Source: Burkholderiales bacterium (GTDB lineage Bacteria > Pseudomonadota > Gammaproteobacteria > Burkholderiales > JACMKV01). Taken from it: a stretch of 10,949 nucleotides of DNA. The notes under the pieces were generated by a model. That model had not been told where the DNA came from. It ran no database searches and saw only the letters and a list, made by a program, of their open reading frames with translations. The first letter of the stretch is position 1; every line of letters begins with the position of its first letter. This document shows, piece after piece, positions 1 through 6,673 of this stretch. The stretch is from assembly GCA_014379915.1 (NCBI GenBank), contig JACMKV010000281.1:1-10949 (forward strand), read 5' to 3'. A program made the position numbers and the translations under genes.

Positions 1-297
1 AAGAAATCCTTCAGTGAGGAGATTGACACTTCGTCGATGTCCCCAGTCGCCCGGAAGGGCGTGGCGCGATTGGGCCAAGTCGGATACATCGCCAAGGGGG
101 TGGCCCTGGGCGTGGTGGGGGGCCTGCTCAGCTATGCGGCGCTGACCTTCGACCGGCAGAAGGTGCCGGGCCTGGACGCCGCGCTGCAGACGATCCTGGC
201 GCAGCCGTTCGGGAGGTTTCTGCTCACGGCGGTGGCGCTTGGATTCGTGGCCTTCGGCCTGTTCGCGCTGCTCGAGTCACGATACCGCCGGATGTAA
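1..297 (+). CDS. DUF1206 family membrane protein, 3' end only
   Basis: The frame is open from the first base and ends with TAA at 295-297, so this is the last 98 residues of a gene starting outside the window; the ATG at 37 is internal. The segment reads as two hydrophobic stretches, the first around GYIAKGVALGVVGGLLSYAA and the second around LLTAVALGFVAFGLFALL, separated by GLDAALQTILAQPFGR and ending in the basic tail RYRRM. This pattern, a helix with a GY.AKG start, then GLDAAL..L..QPFG, then a second helix with a short basic end, is the repeat unit of DUF1206 proteins, which are multi-pass inner-membrane proteins of unknown function. Third codon positions are almost all G or C and the wording is closest to actinobacterial members as I remember them. 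It is convergent with the valS operon and separated from it by over 500 bases of debris. The family call is fairly secure; the taxonomic impression is inference. Confidence 0.75.
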   Translation, partial: KKSFSEEIDTSSMSPVARKGVARLGQVGYIAKGVALGVVGGLLSYAALTFDRQKVPGLDAALQTILAQPFGRFLLTAVALGFVAFGLFALLESRYRRM

Positions 298-487
298 CCC
301 AGCTGCACCAAGTGCACGGACGCCCTGGTTCAGCACGTCGGGAGCGGGCGCGCGTCCCGACCATGCACATCGCAGGCACCGAACCGGCCGGCAGCGTCTC
401 GACGAGGTAGTGGTCCTTCTTCGTCACCGGGAGGTAGTCCTGGGTGGCGTGGAATTTGAGGTGGGGTCCTCTGTTTTTCCTATGCCC
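298..487. other. Gene-free stretch with an unrecognised coding-like fragment
   Basis: No intact gene is visible between the DUF1206 stop and the transposase remnant. On the minus strand, roughly 365-470, one frame reads KFHATQDYLPVTKKDHYLVE followed by TLPAG, with nearly every third position G or C, which looks like real coding sequence from a high-GC genome. No start, stop or matching continuation supports a complete gene, and I do not recognise the family. It may be the tail of a gene truncated by rearrangement. No terminator hairpin with a T-run is visible after the DUF1206 gene. Confidence 0.35.
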
Positions 488-720
488 TTTGTTGATTCCG
501 ATACCAAAACCCATGGGCGATCTGATGCGCAATCCGGCGACAACCGAAACACGGATTACGAGGCTTCATCTTGACCATCGCGACAATCCAGTTCTCGGGG
601 CGACCCTTTCGGGCCAGGGCGGCGGCGCTTTCGCGAGGCATAGGGCTCGCGCGTCAACCATGCCCTATGGCTCCCTAAATACGCAGAGTCTGCTAAGCAG
701 TCAAGACAGTGAATGGCAGC
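488..720 (-). pseudogene. Decayed DDE integrase/transposase fragment, two frameshifts
   Basis: Read on the minus strand, three successive frames join into one recognisable protein stretch. First comes SAYLGSHRAWLTREPYASRK followed by RRRPGPKGSPREL (about 687 down to 589). Then comes IVAMVKMKPRNPCFGCRRIA followed by HQIAHGF (587-507), then GIGINK (505-488). This matches the linker and helix-turn-helix region of a large rve-type integrase/transposase group, which in my recollection reads (K)RRRKPGPKGPS.ELI..IV.MK.RNPRFGC.RIA.QI..AFGI.I.K. One extra base at 588 and one in the A-run at 506-509 break the frame. The catalytic DDE domain that should follow is absent, because homology stops near 488. 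The upstream limit is vague (about 690-720). It is therefore a dead remnant. It lies directly downstream of valS, in an intergenic position where an insertion would be tolerated. Confidence 0.7.
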
Positions 721-770
721 TCTGGGGTCGGAACCGGAATTCAACTTGGGACACTACCATTCTCGACATG

Positions 771-798
771 CTTGGGTCCCAGCTTGCGCTGGAATGAC
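771..798. repeat. REP-like dispersed repeat with small hairpin
   Basis: On the minus strand this reads GTCATTCCAGCGCAAGCTGG followed by GACCCAAG. It contains a perfect 5-bp stem (CCAGC 779-783, GCTGG 788-792) around a TTGC loop. The GTCATTCC-plus-hairpin-plus-GGAACC/GGGACC style is that of short dispersed intergenic repeats common in proteobacterial genomes. Only one copy is in the window, so the repeat status is inferred from its form. Confidence 0.5.
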
Positions 799-811
799 AG
801 CGGGTGTCATT
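793..811. repeat. 7-bp inverted repeat after valS
   Basis: AATGACA (793-799) and TGTCATT (805-811) form a perfect 7-bp stem with a 5-base loop. It lies 28 bases beyond the valS stop codon on the minus strand and shares bases with the adjacent REP-like repeat. No T-run follows in the valS direction, so it is not a clear intrinsic terminator; it could stabilise the 3' end of the mRNA or simply be part of the repeat. Confidence 0.45.
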
Positions 812-839
812 GACGCGCAGCATCGACGGCGCGGGCTGC

Positions 840-3800
840 TTAGCTGAGCTGATTTAACTGTGCCTGATTTTTTTCCAGCGTATCCGTGAATTTGACCAGC
901 CGTTCGCGTTCCTGCGCGACGACGTGCGCCGGCGCGCGTTCGACAAAGGCCGCGTTGGCGAGCTTTGCTTCGGCTTTGCCGATCTCCGTCCGCAGGCGGG
1001 CGATTTCCTTCAGCAAGCGTTCGCGTTCAGCGCCGATGTCGAGTTTGATTTCGAGCATCAGACGATAGTCGCCGACGATGGCGACGGCGGCATCGACGGC
1101 CGGCAGATCGCCCGCCAGGATTGTCACTTCGGATAGTTTGGCAAGCGCCTGCAGATACGGCAAAAAGGCGATCAGCACGTCGTTGTCGCCGGACGCAATG
1201 AGCGGAATGCGCTGTGCCGGGGAGATGTTCATTTCAGAGCGCAATTGGCGGCACGCGTTGACGAGGTCCTTCAGCACGTCGATGCGCTTGCCAGCCCTTT
1301 CGTAAATCCGGCTCTTGTTCGGCTGCGGATAGGTTTGCAGCATGATCGACGCGCCATGCCTGCCGGACAGCGGCGCGATCTTCTGCCACAGCTCTTCGGT
1401 GATGAACGGGATGATCGGATGCGCGAGCCGCAATGTCGTTTCGAGCACGCGCACCAGCGTGCGCCGCGTCGTGCGGCTGATCAGCTCGCTCCCTTCACCC
1501 TGCTGGCTCAGCTGCACTTTGGCGAGTTCGAGATACCAGTCGCAATATTCGTCCCAGACGAATTCGTAGATCGCACGCGCCGCCAGATCGAAGCGGTATT
1601 CGCGCAAGGCAGCCACGACTTCGCCTTCCGCGTGTTGCAGGCGGCCGGTAATCCATTTGTCGGCATCCGTGTATTCGAGCGGCAGCGTTTCGTCGACCCC
1701 GACATCGCGGCCCTCGCAATTCATCAACACGAAACGGGCCGCGTTCCACAGCTTGTTGCAGAAATTGCGATAGCCTTCGCAGCGGTTCAAATCGAATTTG
1801 ATGTCGCGCCCGCCGGAGGCGAGGCTCGCGAACGTGAAGCGCAGCGCGTCGGTGCCGAATGCCGCTATGCCGTTCGGGAAATGCTTGCGCGTGTTCGCGC
1901 GAATCGCATCGGCGTGCTGCGGATTCATCAGGCTGGCGGTGCGTTTTTCGATCAGCGCGTCGAGCGAAATGCCGTCGATCAGGTCGAGCGGATCAAGCAC
2001 ATTGCCTTTCGACTTGCTCATCTTCTGGCCTTCGGCGTCGCGTATCAGGCCATGCACATACACTTCCCGGAATGGGACCTTGCCGGTGAAATGCAGACTC
2101 ATCATCACCATGCGCGCGACCCAGAAGAAAATGATGTCGAAGCCGGTTACCAGCACCGAGGTCGGCAAAAAGGTTTGCAGCTCGGGTGTCTCTTCGGGCC
2201 AGCCCAGGGTCGAGAATGGCCACAGCGCCGAACTGAACCAGGTGTCGAGCACGTCTTCATCCTGGCGCAGAGTCAGGCCTCCGGCTTTGTGCTGCGCCTG
2301 CTTGACGGTGCGCGCAACGTACAGCTTGCCGTTCTCGTCGTACCACGCCGGAATCCGATGGCCCCACCAGAGCTGGCGCGAAATGCACCAATCCTGGATG
2401 TTCAGCAGCCACTGGTTGTAGGTATTCGTCCAGGAGTCGGGCACGAATTTGACGTCGCCGCTTGAAACCGCGAGCAGCGCCGGTTGCGCCAGCTGCTCCA
2501 TGGCGAGGAACCATTGATCGGTCAGCATCGGCTCGACGATCGCGCCAGTGCGTTCGCCGCGCGGCACATTGATTTTGTGCGGCCTGGTGTCGGCAATCAG
2601 ATCGCGTTGCGCGAGATCGGCGACGATACGGAGGCGCGCTTCGGTGCGGTCGAGGCCGCGATAGGCCGGCGGAATCGCTTCGAGTGCGCCGGGCACGGAT
2701 TCGGGCTGCGCGCTCGACGCCGGGCCGCGCTCGGCCGGTTCCGGCTGGGCGCTGATGATATGCGCGCGCTTGTCGAAAATGGAGATCAAACCGCCAGCCA
2801 GGGCGTTGGCGAGCGCGCCATCCTTATGCCGCTGCCATACCTGGTAATCGTTGAAATCGTGCGCCGGTGTGATTTTGACGCAGCCGGTGCCGAACGCGGG
2901 GTCGACGTACTCGTCGGCGATGATCGGAATCGACCGGTTGCTGAGCGGCAAGCGGACCTTCTGGCCGATCAGATCGCGATAGCGGCGGTCTTCCGGATGC
3001 ACGGCGACAGCGACGTCGCCCAACAGCGTTTCAGGGCGCGTCGTCGCCACCACCAGATCGCGCCCGGAATTCTCGACCGGATAGCGGATATGCCACATCG
3101 AGCCATCTTCTTCCTCGGATGTGACTTCGAGGTCGGAGATTGCCGATTGCAGCACCGGGTCCCAGTTCACCAGCCGCTTGCCGCGGTAGATCAGGCCCTG
3201 CTCGTACAACGTAACGAACACTTCAGTGACGGCGCGCGACAAGCCAGGGTCGAGCGTGAAGCGTTCGCGCGACCAGTCTGCCGAGGCGCCCAGGCGGCGC
3301 ATTTGCCGCGTGATCGTCGAGCCCGATTCCTCCTTCCACTGCCAGACTCGTTTGACGAACGCTTCACGCTTCATGTCATGGCGGCTGATGCCCTTCTGTT
3401 CGAGCTGACGTTCGACGACGATCTGGGTCGCGATGCCGGCATGATCGGTGCCCGGCTGCCACAGCGTGTTGTGCCCCTGCATGCGATGCAGGCGGATCAG
3501 GCAGTCCATCAACGTGTCCTGGAACGCGTGGCCCATGTGCAGCGTGCCGGTCACGTTCGGGGGCGGCAGCATGATCGCGTAAGCCGGCTGCATGCTTTGC
3601 GGACTCGCCTTGAAGTAGCCGGCGGCTTCCCAGCGCCCATACCAGTGCTGCTCGAGCGCTTCGGGTTCGTAGCTTTTTGCCAGGTTTGCCCGAAGCGGTT
3701 CGCCCGGCGCCGCCGCATCATCCTCAGGCGGCGTTGAAACGGATAACGGCATCGGTCGCTGCACAGAAGGTGGAGAAGGTGAATTGGGGGCGAATAAGTG

Positions 3801-4460
3801 CTCCGATGCGCGGCTGGGCGCGATCGACGAGGCGCGCAGAAAATCGCTGATCTCTGCCTTCAGATTGCTGGCGAAGCGGCTCATCGACGCTTCGAGCGCC
3901 GCGCTCAATTCGGGCACGAAGCGCTTCTCGAACACTGCCGTGATTTGTGCGTCGAGGTTATCTACCAGCTTCTGGTATACGCCCGCCTCGATTTGCCTGA
4001 TCTGCTCATCACTGAGAATAGGGTGAACAGCGGGCTGAACAGCCGCGCCCGCTCCCGGCTCTGCATCAGCCAGCGCCGCTTCGCCTGGGGTCTTCGTTGC
4101 GGTCGTGACCGACGGATGGGAAACCGCTGCGGCAGGCAACGGCGCGCTCAGTGCTTGCCAGCCGCGCTGCGCTGCGATTTCGCGCTCGGCGACTTGCGCG
4201 GGCGAGGCCGCCCGGTTCGCCATGCCCGCTGCAATCGGCTTGGCGATTCTGCGCGGCGGCAGGGTGTCGCCCAGGGTCGGGATATCGTTCGCATCATCGC
4301 AGCGGCGCGGCGCATCGACTACCTCGGTCAAGGTCGGAACCGAGCTGGCCGGAGGATGCGCGCCGCGGCCGATCCGTTTTCGCGCGAGCGGATCGGCCGT
4401 TACCGCATCCGGATTGCCACCGGGCGTGGCGTTCGAATCCCTGGTTTTATCCTTGCTCAT
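840..4460 (-). CDS. valS: Valine-tRNA ligase with a ~260-residue N-terminal extension
   Basis: Class I cytoplasmic synthetase that charges tRNA-Val and hydrolyses mischarged threonyl-tRNA. The frame is open from 4514 (numbering here counts from that codon). I take ATG at 4460 (residue 19) as the start because GGAGG lies 14 bases upstream (4475-4479), while 4514 has no such site. The canonical ValRS body begins near residue 278 (AKSYEPEALEQHW) and runs about 947 residues, the normal family length. Visible signatures are HMGH (326-329), the editing-domain TTRPETLLGD, KMSKS (831-835) and a charged C-terminal coiled coil. Residues 19-277 are extra: polar and Pro/Ala-rich, with SVPTLTEVVD (58-67) and DIPTLGDTLP (77-86), a helical block at 167-229 and a Pro/Ser linker at 230-277. 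This resembles the separate small protein (DUF2486-like) encoded between holC and valS in betaproteobacteria. No start with a ribosome binding site is visible near residue 278: the GTG at 3764 and ATG at 3752 follow pyrimidine-rich sequence. The start overlaps the holC end by 14 bases. Confidence 0.93.
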   Translation of the reverse strand: MSKDKTRDSNATPGGNPDAVTADPLARKRIGRGAHPPASSVPTLTEVVDAPRRCDDANDIPTLGDTLPPRRIAKPIAAGMANRAASPAQVAEREIAAQRGWQALSAPLPAAAVSHPSVTTATKTPGEAALADAEPGAGAAVQPAVHPILSDEQIRQIEAGVYQKLVDNLDAQITAVFEKRFVPELSAALEASMSRFASNLKAEISDFLRASSIAPSRASEHLFAPNSPSPPSVQRPMPLSVSTPPEDDAAAPGEPLRANLAKSYEPEALEQHWYGRWEAAGYFKASPQSMQPAYAIMLPPPNVTGTLHMGHAFQDTLMDCLIRLHRMQGHNTLWQPGTDHAGIATQIVVERQLEQKGISRHDMKREAFVKRVWQWKEESGSTITRQMRRLGASADWSRERFTLDPGLSRAVTEVFVTLYEQGLIYRGKRLVNWDPVLQSAISDLEVTSEEEDGSMWHIRYPVENSGRDLVVATTRPETLLGDVAVAVHPEDRRYRDLIGQKVRLPLSNRSIPIIADEYVDPAFGTGCVKITPAHDFNDYQVWQRHKDGALANALAGGLISIFDKRAHIISAQPEPAERGPASSAQPESVPGALEAIPPAYRGLDRTEARLRIVADLAQRDLIADTRPHKINVPRGERTGAIVEPMLTDQWFLAMEQLAQPALLAVSSGDVKFVPDSWTNTYNQWLLNIQDWCISRQLWWGHRIPAWYDENGKLYVARTVKQAQHKAGGLTLRQDEDVLDTWFSSALWPFSTLGWPEETPELQTFLPTSVLVTGFDIIFFWVARMVMMSLHFTGKVPFREVYVHGLIRDAEGQKMSKSKGNVLDPLDLIDGISLDALIEKRTASLMNPQHADAIRANTRKHFPNGIAAFGTDALRFTFASLASGGRDIKFDLNRCEGYRNFCNKLWNAARFVLMNCEGRDVGVDETLPLEYTDADKWITGRLQHAEGEVVAALREYRFDLAARAIYEFVWDEYCDWYLELAKVQLSQQGEGSELISRTTRRTLVRVLETTLRLAHPIIPFITEELWQKIAPLSGRHGASIMLQTYPQPNKSRIYERAGKRIDVLKDLVNACRQLRSEMNISPAQRIPLIASGDNDVLIAFLPYLQALAKLSEVTILAGDLPAVDAAVAIVGDYRLMLEIKLDIGAERERLLKEIARLRTEIGKAEAKLANAAFVERAPAHVVAQERERLVKFTDTLEKNQAQLNQLS

Positions 4461-4941
4461 GCCGGATCGCACTGCCTCCGCTGCCGTTTTTGCCGCCGCT
4501 CTTACCAATATCATGCGAACGGATTTCGTAGCCGCGATCGCGATAATAGCGGAAGCGCTCGCGGGCCAGTTGGCGGTCGTCGTCGTCCAGCCCGACGATT
4601 TCGATCACACGCCGAAAGCGGCTGAAAATCGACGGACAATCGCTGCACAAATTGACCAGGAGATCATCGTGCGGCACGCTCAAAGCCAGCTGGTCGACAC
4701 CGTGGTCGACGCGATAATCGACGATCACCGGCGTGACGCCGACCAGAGGATCGCCAGGCCGGCAGTGCGGGATGAATGCGGTCGCCGGGTAATTCCACAG
4801 CAGCTGATCGACCCGCGCCGCCATACCGGCGTCAGCGGCCAGCATCAGAACCCGCAAATCGCTCGCCATCGCCTTGCCGGCGAGGATGCACGCGGTCTGC
4901 AATTTGTCTTCGGCGTGCGTGTAAAAATCGATCTGCGTCAA
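4447..4941 (-). CDS. holC: DNA polymerase III chi subunit
   Basis: Chi is the clamp-loader accessory subunit that pairs with psi and links the polymerase III holoenzyme to single-strand binding protein. The 164-residue product begins TQIDFYTHAEDKLQTACILA, carries RVLMLAADAGMAARVDQLLW and FIPHCRPGDP, and ends in ARERFRYYRDRGYEI. That is the usual chi order of an N-terminal strand, a helix, a [FV].PH segment and a C-terminal RER..YR..G motif. The family is usually about 140-150 residues; the extra is a Gly/Ser-rich tail (about 146-164). The start codon is TTG (4939-4941), supported by AAGGA at 4947-4951 with 5-base spacing and by 18 bases to the pepA stop. The position between pepA and valS is conserved across beta- and gammaproteobacteria. 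Its end overlaps the valS-fusion start, which suggests translational coupling. Confidence 0.9.
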   Translation of the reverse strand: MTQIDFYTHAEDKLQTACILAGKAMASDLRVLMLAADAGMAARVDQLLWNYPATAFIPHCRPGDPLVGVTPVIVDYRVDHGVDQLALSVPHDDLLVNLCSDCPSIFSRFRRVIEIVGLDDDDRQLARERFRYYRDRGYEIRSHDIGKSGGKNGSGGSAIRHEQG

Positions 4942-4959
4942 GAGGTTCCTTAGCGAACG

Positions 4960-6510
4960 CTATTCGGCGGCTGCCGCTCCGGCCTCGCTTTCGACAGCGC
5001 CTTTTCGCGCCTTGCCGGGTTTGCCCTCGGCGCGTTGAATCAGAAAATTGGTCAACAGCGGAACCGGTCGGCCGGTCGAGCCTTTTTTGGCGCCCGAGCG
5101 GTAGGCGGTGCCGGCGATATCGAGATGCGCCCAGCGGTATTTCTTTGTGAAGCGCGCCAGAAAACATGCTGCCGTCACGCTGCCGGCCGGGCGGCCGCCG
5201 ATATTCGCCATATCGGCGAAATTGCTTTTTAGTTGCTCCTGATAATCTTCCCACAACGGCATTTGCCAGGCACGGTCGTGGGCGACGTCGCCGGCAAGCA
5301 AGAGCTCGCGCGCCAGGGTGTCGTCGTTGCTGTAAAGGCCGGATGCGACGTGGCCGAGCGCGATTACGCAGGCGCCGGTCAGCGTGGCGATGTCGATCAC
5401 CGCGTCCGGGTCGTAACGCTCGGCATAAGTCAGCGCATCGCACAGGATCAGCCTGCCTTCGGCGTCGGTATTCAGAATCTCAACGGTCTGGCCCGACATG
5501 CTCGTTACCACATCGCCCGGCTTGGTTGCGGTCCCGCTCGGCATGTTTTCGCAGGTCGGGATGATGCCGACCAGGTTGATCGGCAACTTCATCTGGGCGA
5601 CCGCCGCAATCGTGCCGAGCACGCTGGCGGCGCCGCACATGTCGTATTTCATTTCGTCCATTTCGCCGGGCGGCTTCAGCGAAATACCGCCGGTGTCGAA
5701 CGTGATGCCCTTGCCGACCAGCACGACGGGTTTCTGCTTCTGGTCGGCGCCGCGATATTCGAGCGCGATCAGCTTTGGCGGCTGCGCGCTGCCGCGCGTG
5801 ACCGACAGGAACGAGCCCATGCCGAGCGCTTCCATGTCTTTCAGCTCGAGGACTTCGACTTGCAGATTGTGTTCGCGCGCCAGGGTTTGCGCCTGTTCGG
5901 CAAGATAGGACGGCGTGCAGATGTTCGGCGGCAGGTTGCCCAGATCCTTGGCGAGGCTGACGCCTTTGGCGATCGCCATGCCGTGACGCAGGGCCTGCTC
6001 GCCGAGGGCAAGTTCCGAACGTCTTGAAACGCTGAGCGTCAGCTTGCGCAGCGGCCGGCGGACTTCATCCTGCTTGCTCTTCATGCGGTCGAAGCGATAG
6101 ATGCTTTCCATCGCCGTGATCACCGCCTGCGTTATTTTCCATTCGCTATCACGCTTTTTGACGCCCAGTTCGGTCAGGTAGAACACGGCTTCCATCGAGC
6201 CGGTTTCATTCAGCGTCTTGATTGCTGCTGCGACGGCCTGCCGGTACTCCTTGTCCTTGAAATCGCGCTCGCGGCCGAGGCCGACCAGCAGCACGCGATC
6301 CGACAGGGTCTGCGGGACATTGTGCAATAGCAGCGTCGCCCCCAGTTTTCCCTCCATATCGCCGCGCCGGATGATGTCGCCGATGTAGCCGTTCGAGATT
6401 CGATCGAGCAGTTCGCCGGGCAAAGTCAGTTTGCGCGGTTCGAAAACGCCGACCACGACGCAGGCGCTGCGCTGCTTCTCAGGGCTGCCGCTTTTTATGC
6501 TAAATTCCAC
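4960..6510 (-). CDS. pepA: Cytosol (leucyl) aminopeptidase, M17 family
   Basis: Dinuclear-metal aminopeptidase that removes N-terminal residues from peptides in the cytoplasm; the E. coli homologue also binds DNA in Xer recombination and carAB control. The product is 516 residues, slightly longer than the usual ~500. The N-terminal macro-like domain covers about 1-160 and the catalytic domain about 165-490. Metal-binding and catalytic residues are all present: K267 and D272 in VGKGITFDTGG, K279 in ISLKP, D290 in MKYDMCGAA, and D349, E351 and R353 in NTDAEGRL. These line up with E. coli K270, D275, K282, D293, D352, E354 and R356. The tail after about 490 is Lys/Ala/Glu-rich. The start codon is GTG (6508-6510), with GGGAG at 6516-6520 spaced 5 bases. 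It heads the pepA-holC-valS operon and is divergent from lptF. Confidence 0.95.
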   Translation of the reverse strand: MEFSIKSGSPEKQRSACVVVGVFEPRKLTLPGELLDRISNGYIGDIIRRGDMEGKLGATLLLHNVPQTLSDRVLLVGLGRERDFKDKEYRQAVAAAIKTLNETGSMEAVFYLTELGVKKRDSEWKITQAVITAMESIYRFDRMKSKQDEVRRPLRKLTLSVSRRSELALGEQALRHGMAIAKGVSLAKDLGNLPPNICTPSYLAEQAQTLAREHNLQVEVLELKDMEALGMGSFLSVTRGSAQPPKLIALEYRGADQKQKPVVLVGKGITFDTGGISLKPPGEMDEMKYDMCGAASVLGTIAAVAQMKLPINLVGIIPTCENMPSGTATKPGDVVTSMSGQTVEILNTDAEGRLILCDALTYAERYDPDAVIDIATLTGACVIALGHVASGLYSNDDTLARELLLAGDVAHDRAWQMPLWEDYQEQLKSNFADMANIGGRPAGSVTAACFLARFTKKYRWAHLDIAGTAYRSGAKKGSTGRPVPLLTNFLIQRAEGKPGKARKGAVESEAGAAAAE

Positions 6511-6627
6511 GTGAACTCCCGTTCGGAAACTTCTCTAAGGACAATTCGGAGCGCGGCCTATCCTGCCGGGACTTGCTTCAGAGCATGCAGATAGCAGATA
6601 CGGGCGGCGAATGAAGAATTCCCTGCA

Positions 6628-6657
6628 ATTATCCTAGGACTATTTCGCAAAAGTCAA
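6628..6657 (-). promoter_or_regulatory. Sigma-70-like promoter of the pepA-holC-valS operon
   Basis: On the minus strand, TTGACT (6652-6657) and GATAAT (6628-6633) are separated by 18 bases. Both hexamers match the consensus in five of six positions. Transcription would start near 6620, leaving a leader of about 110 bases before the pepA GTG. The 8-bp palindrome TCCTAGGA (6632-6639) overlaps the -10 end and spacer and could be an operator, though a single short palindrome is weak evidence. The -35 lies only 17 bases from the lptF start, so the two transcripts must be initiated in opposite, overlapping regions. Confidence 0.6.
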
Positions 6658-6673
6658 AGAAGGCCATGAAATA

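Noticed and set aside
406..758. GGTAGTG at 406-412 facing CACTACC at 752-758 as possible terminal inverted repeats of an insertion element
   Set aside because: Only seven bases match before a shift, and the left copy lies inside coding-like sequence of different character from the transposase remnant. CTTGGGACACTACC at 745-758 could still be one element end, but no convincing partner is visible.
444..797. Plus-strand open frame of 117 codons in the intergenic region
   Set aside because: The minus strand of the same bases encodes a recognisable transposase remnant; the plus frame has no homology texture.
1245..2465. Long plus-strand open frame of about 400 codons opposite valS
   Set aside because: It is antisense to well-conserved ValRS sequence with all motifs in place, has no recognisable protein texture, and is a typical high-GC shadow frame.
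2484..3737. Second long plus-strand open frame of about 417 codons opposite valS
   Set aside because: Shadow of the ValRS catalytic and editing domains; Arg/Ala-rich with no domain signal.
4461..4514. Starting the valS fusion frame at 4514
   Set aside because: No ribosome binding site precedes it and it would overlap holC by 68 bases; ATG at 4460 has GGAGG upstream and a normal short overlap.
6573..6602. Possible lptF promoter with TTGCTT as -35
   Set aside because: At 16-18 base spacing the -10 candidates match the consensus in three positions at most; too weak to annotate.
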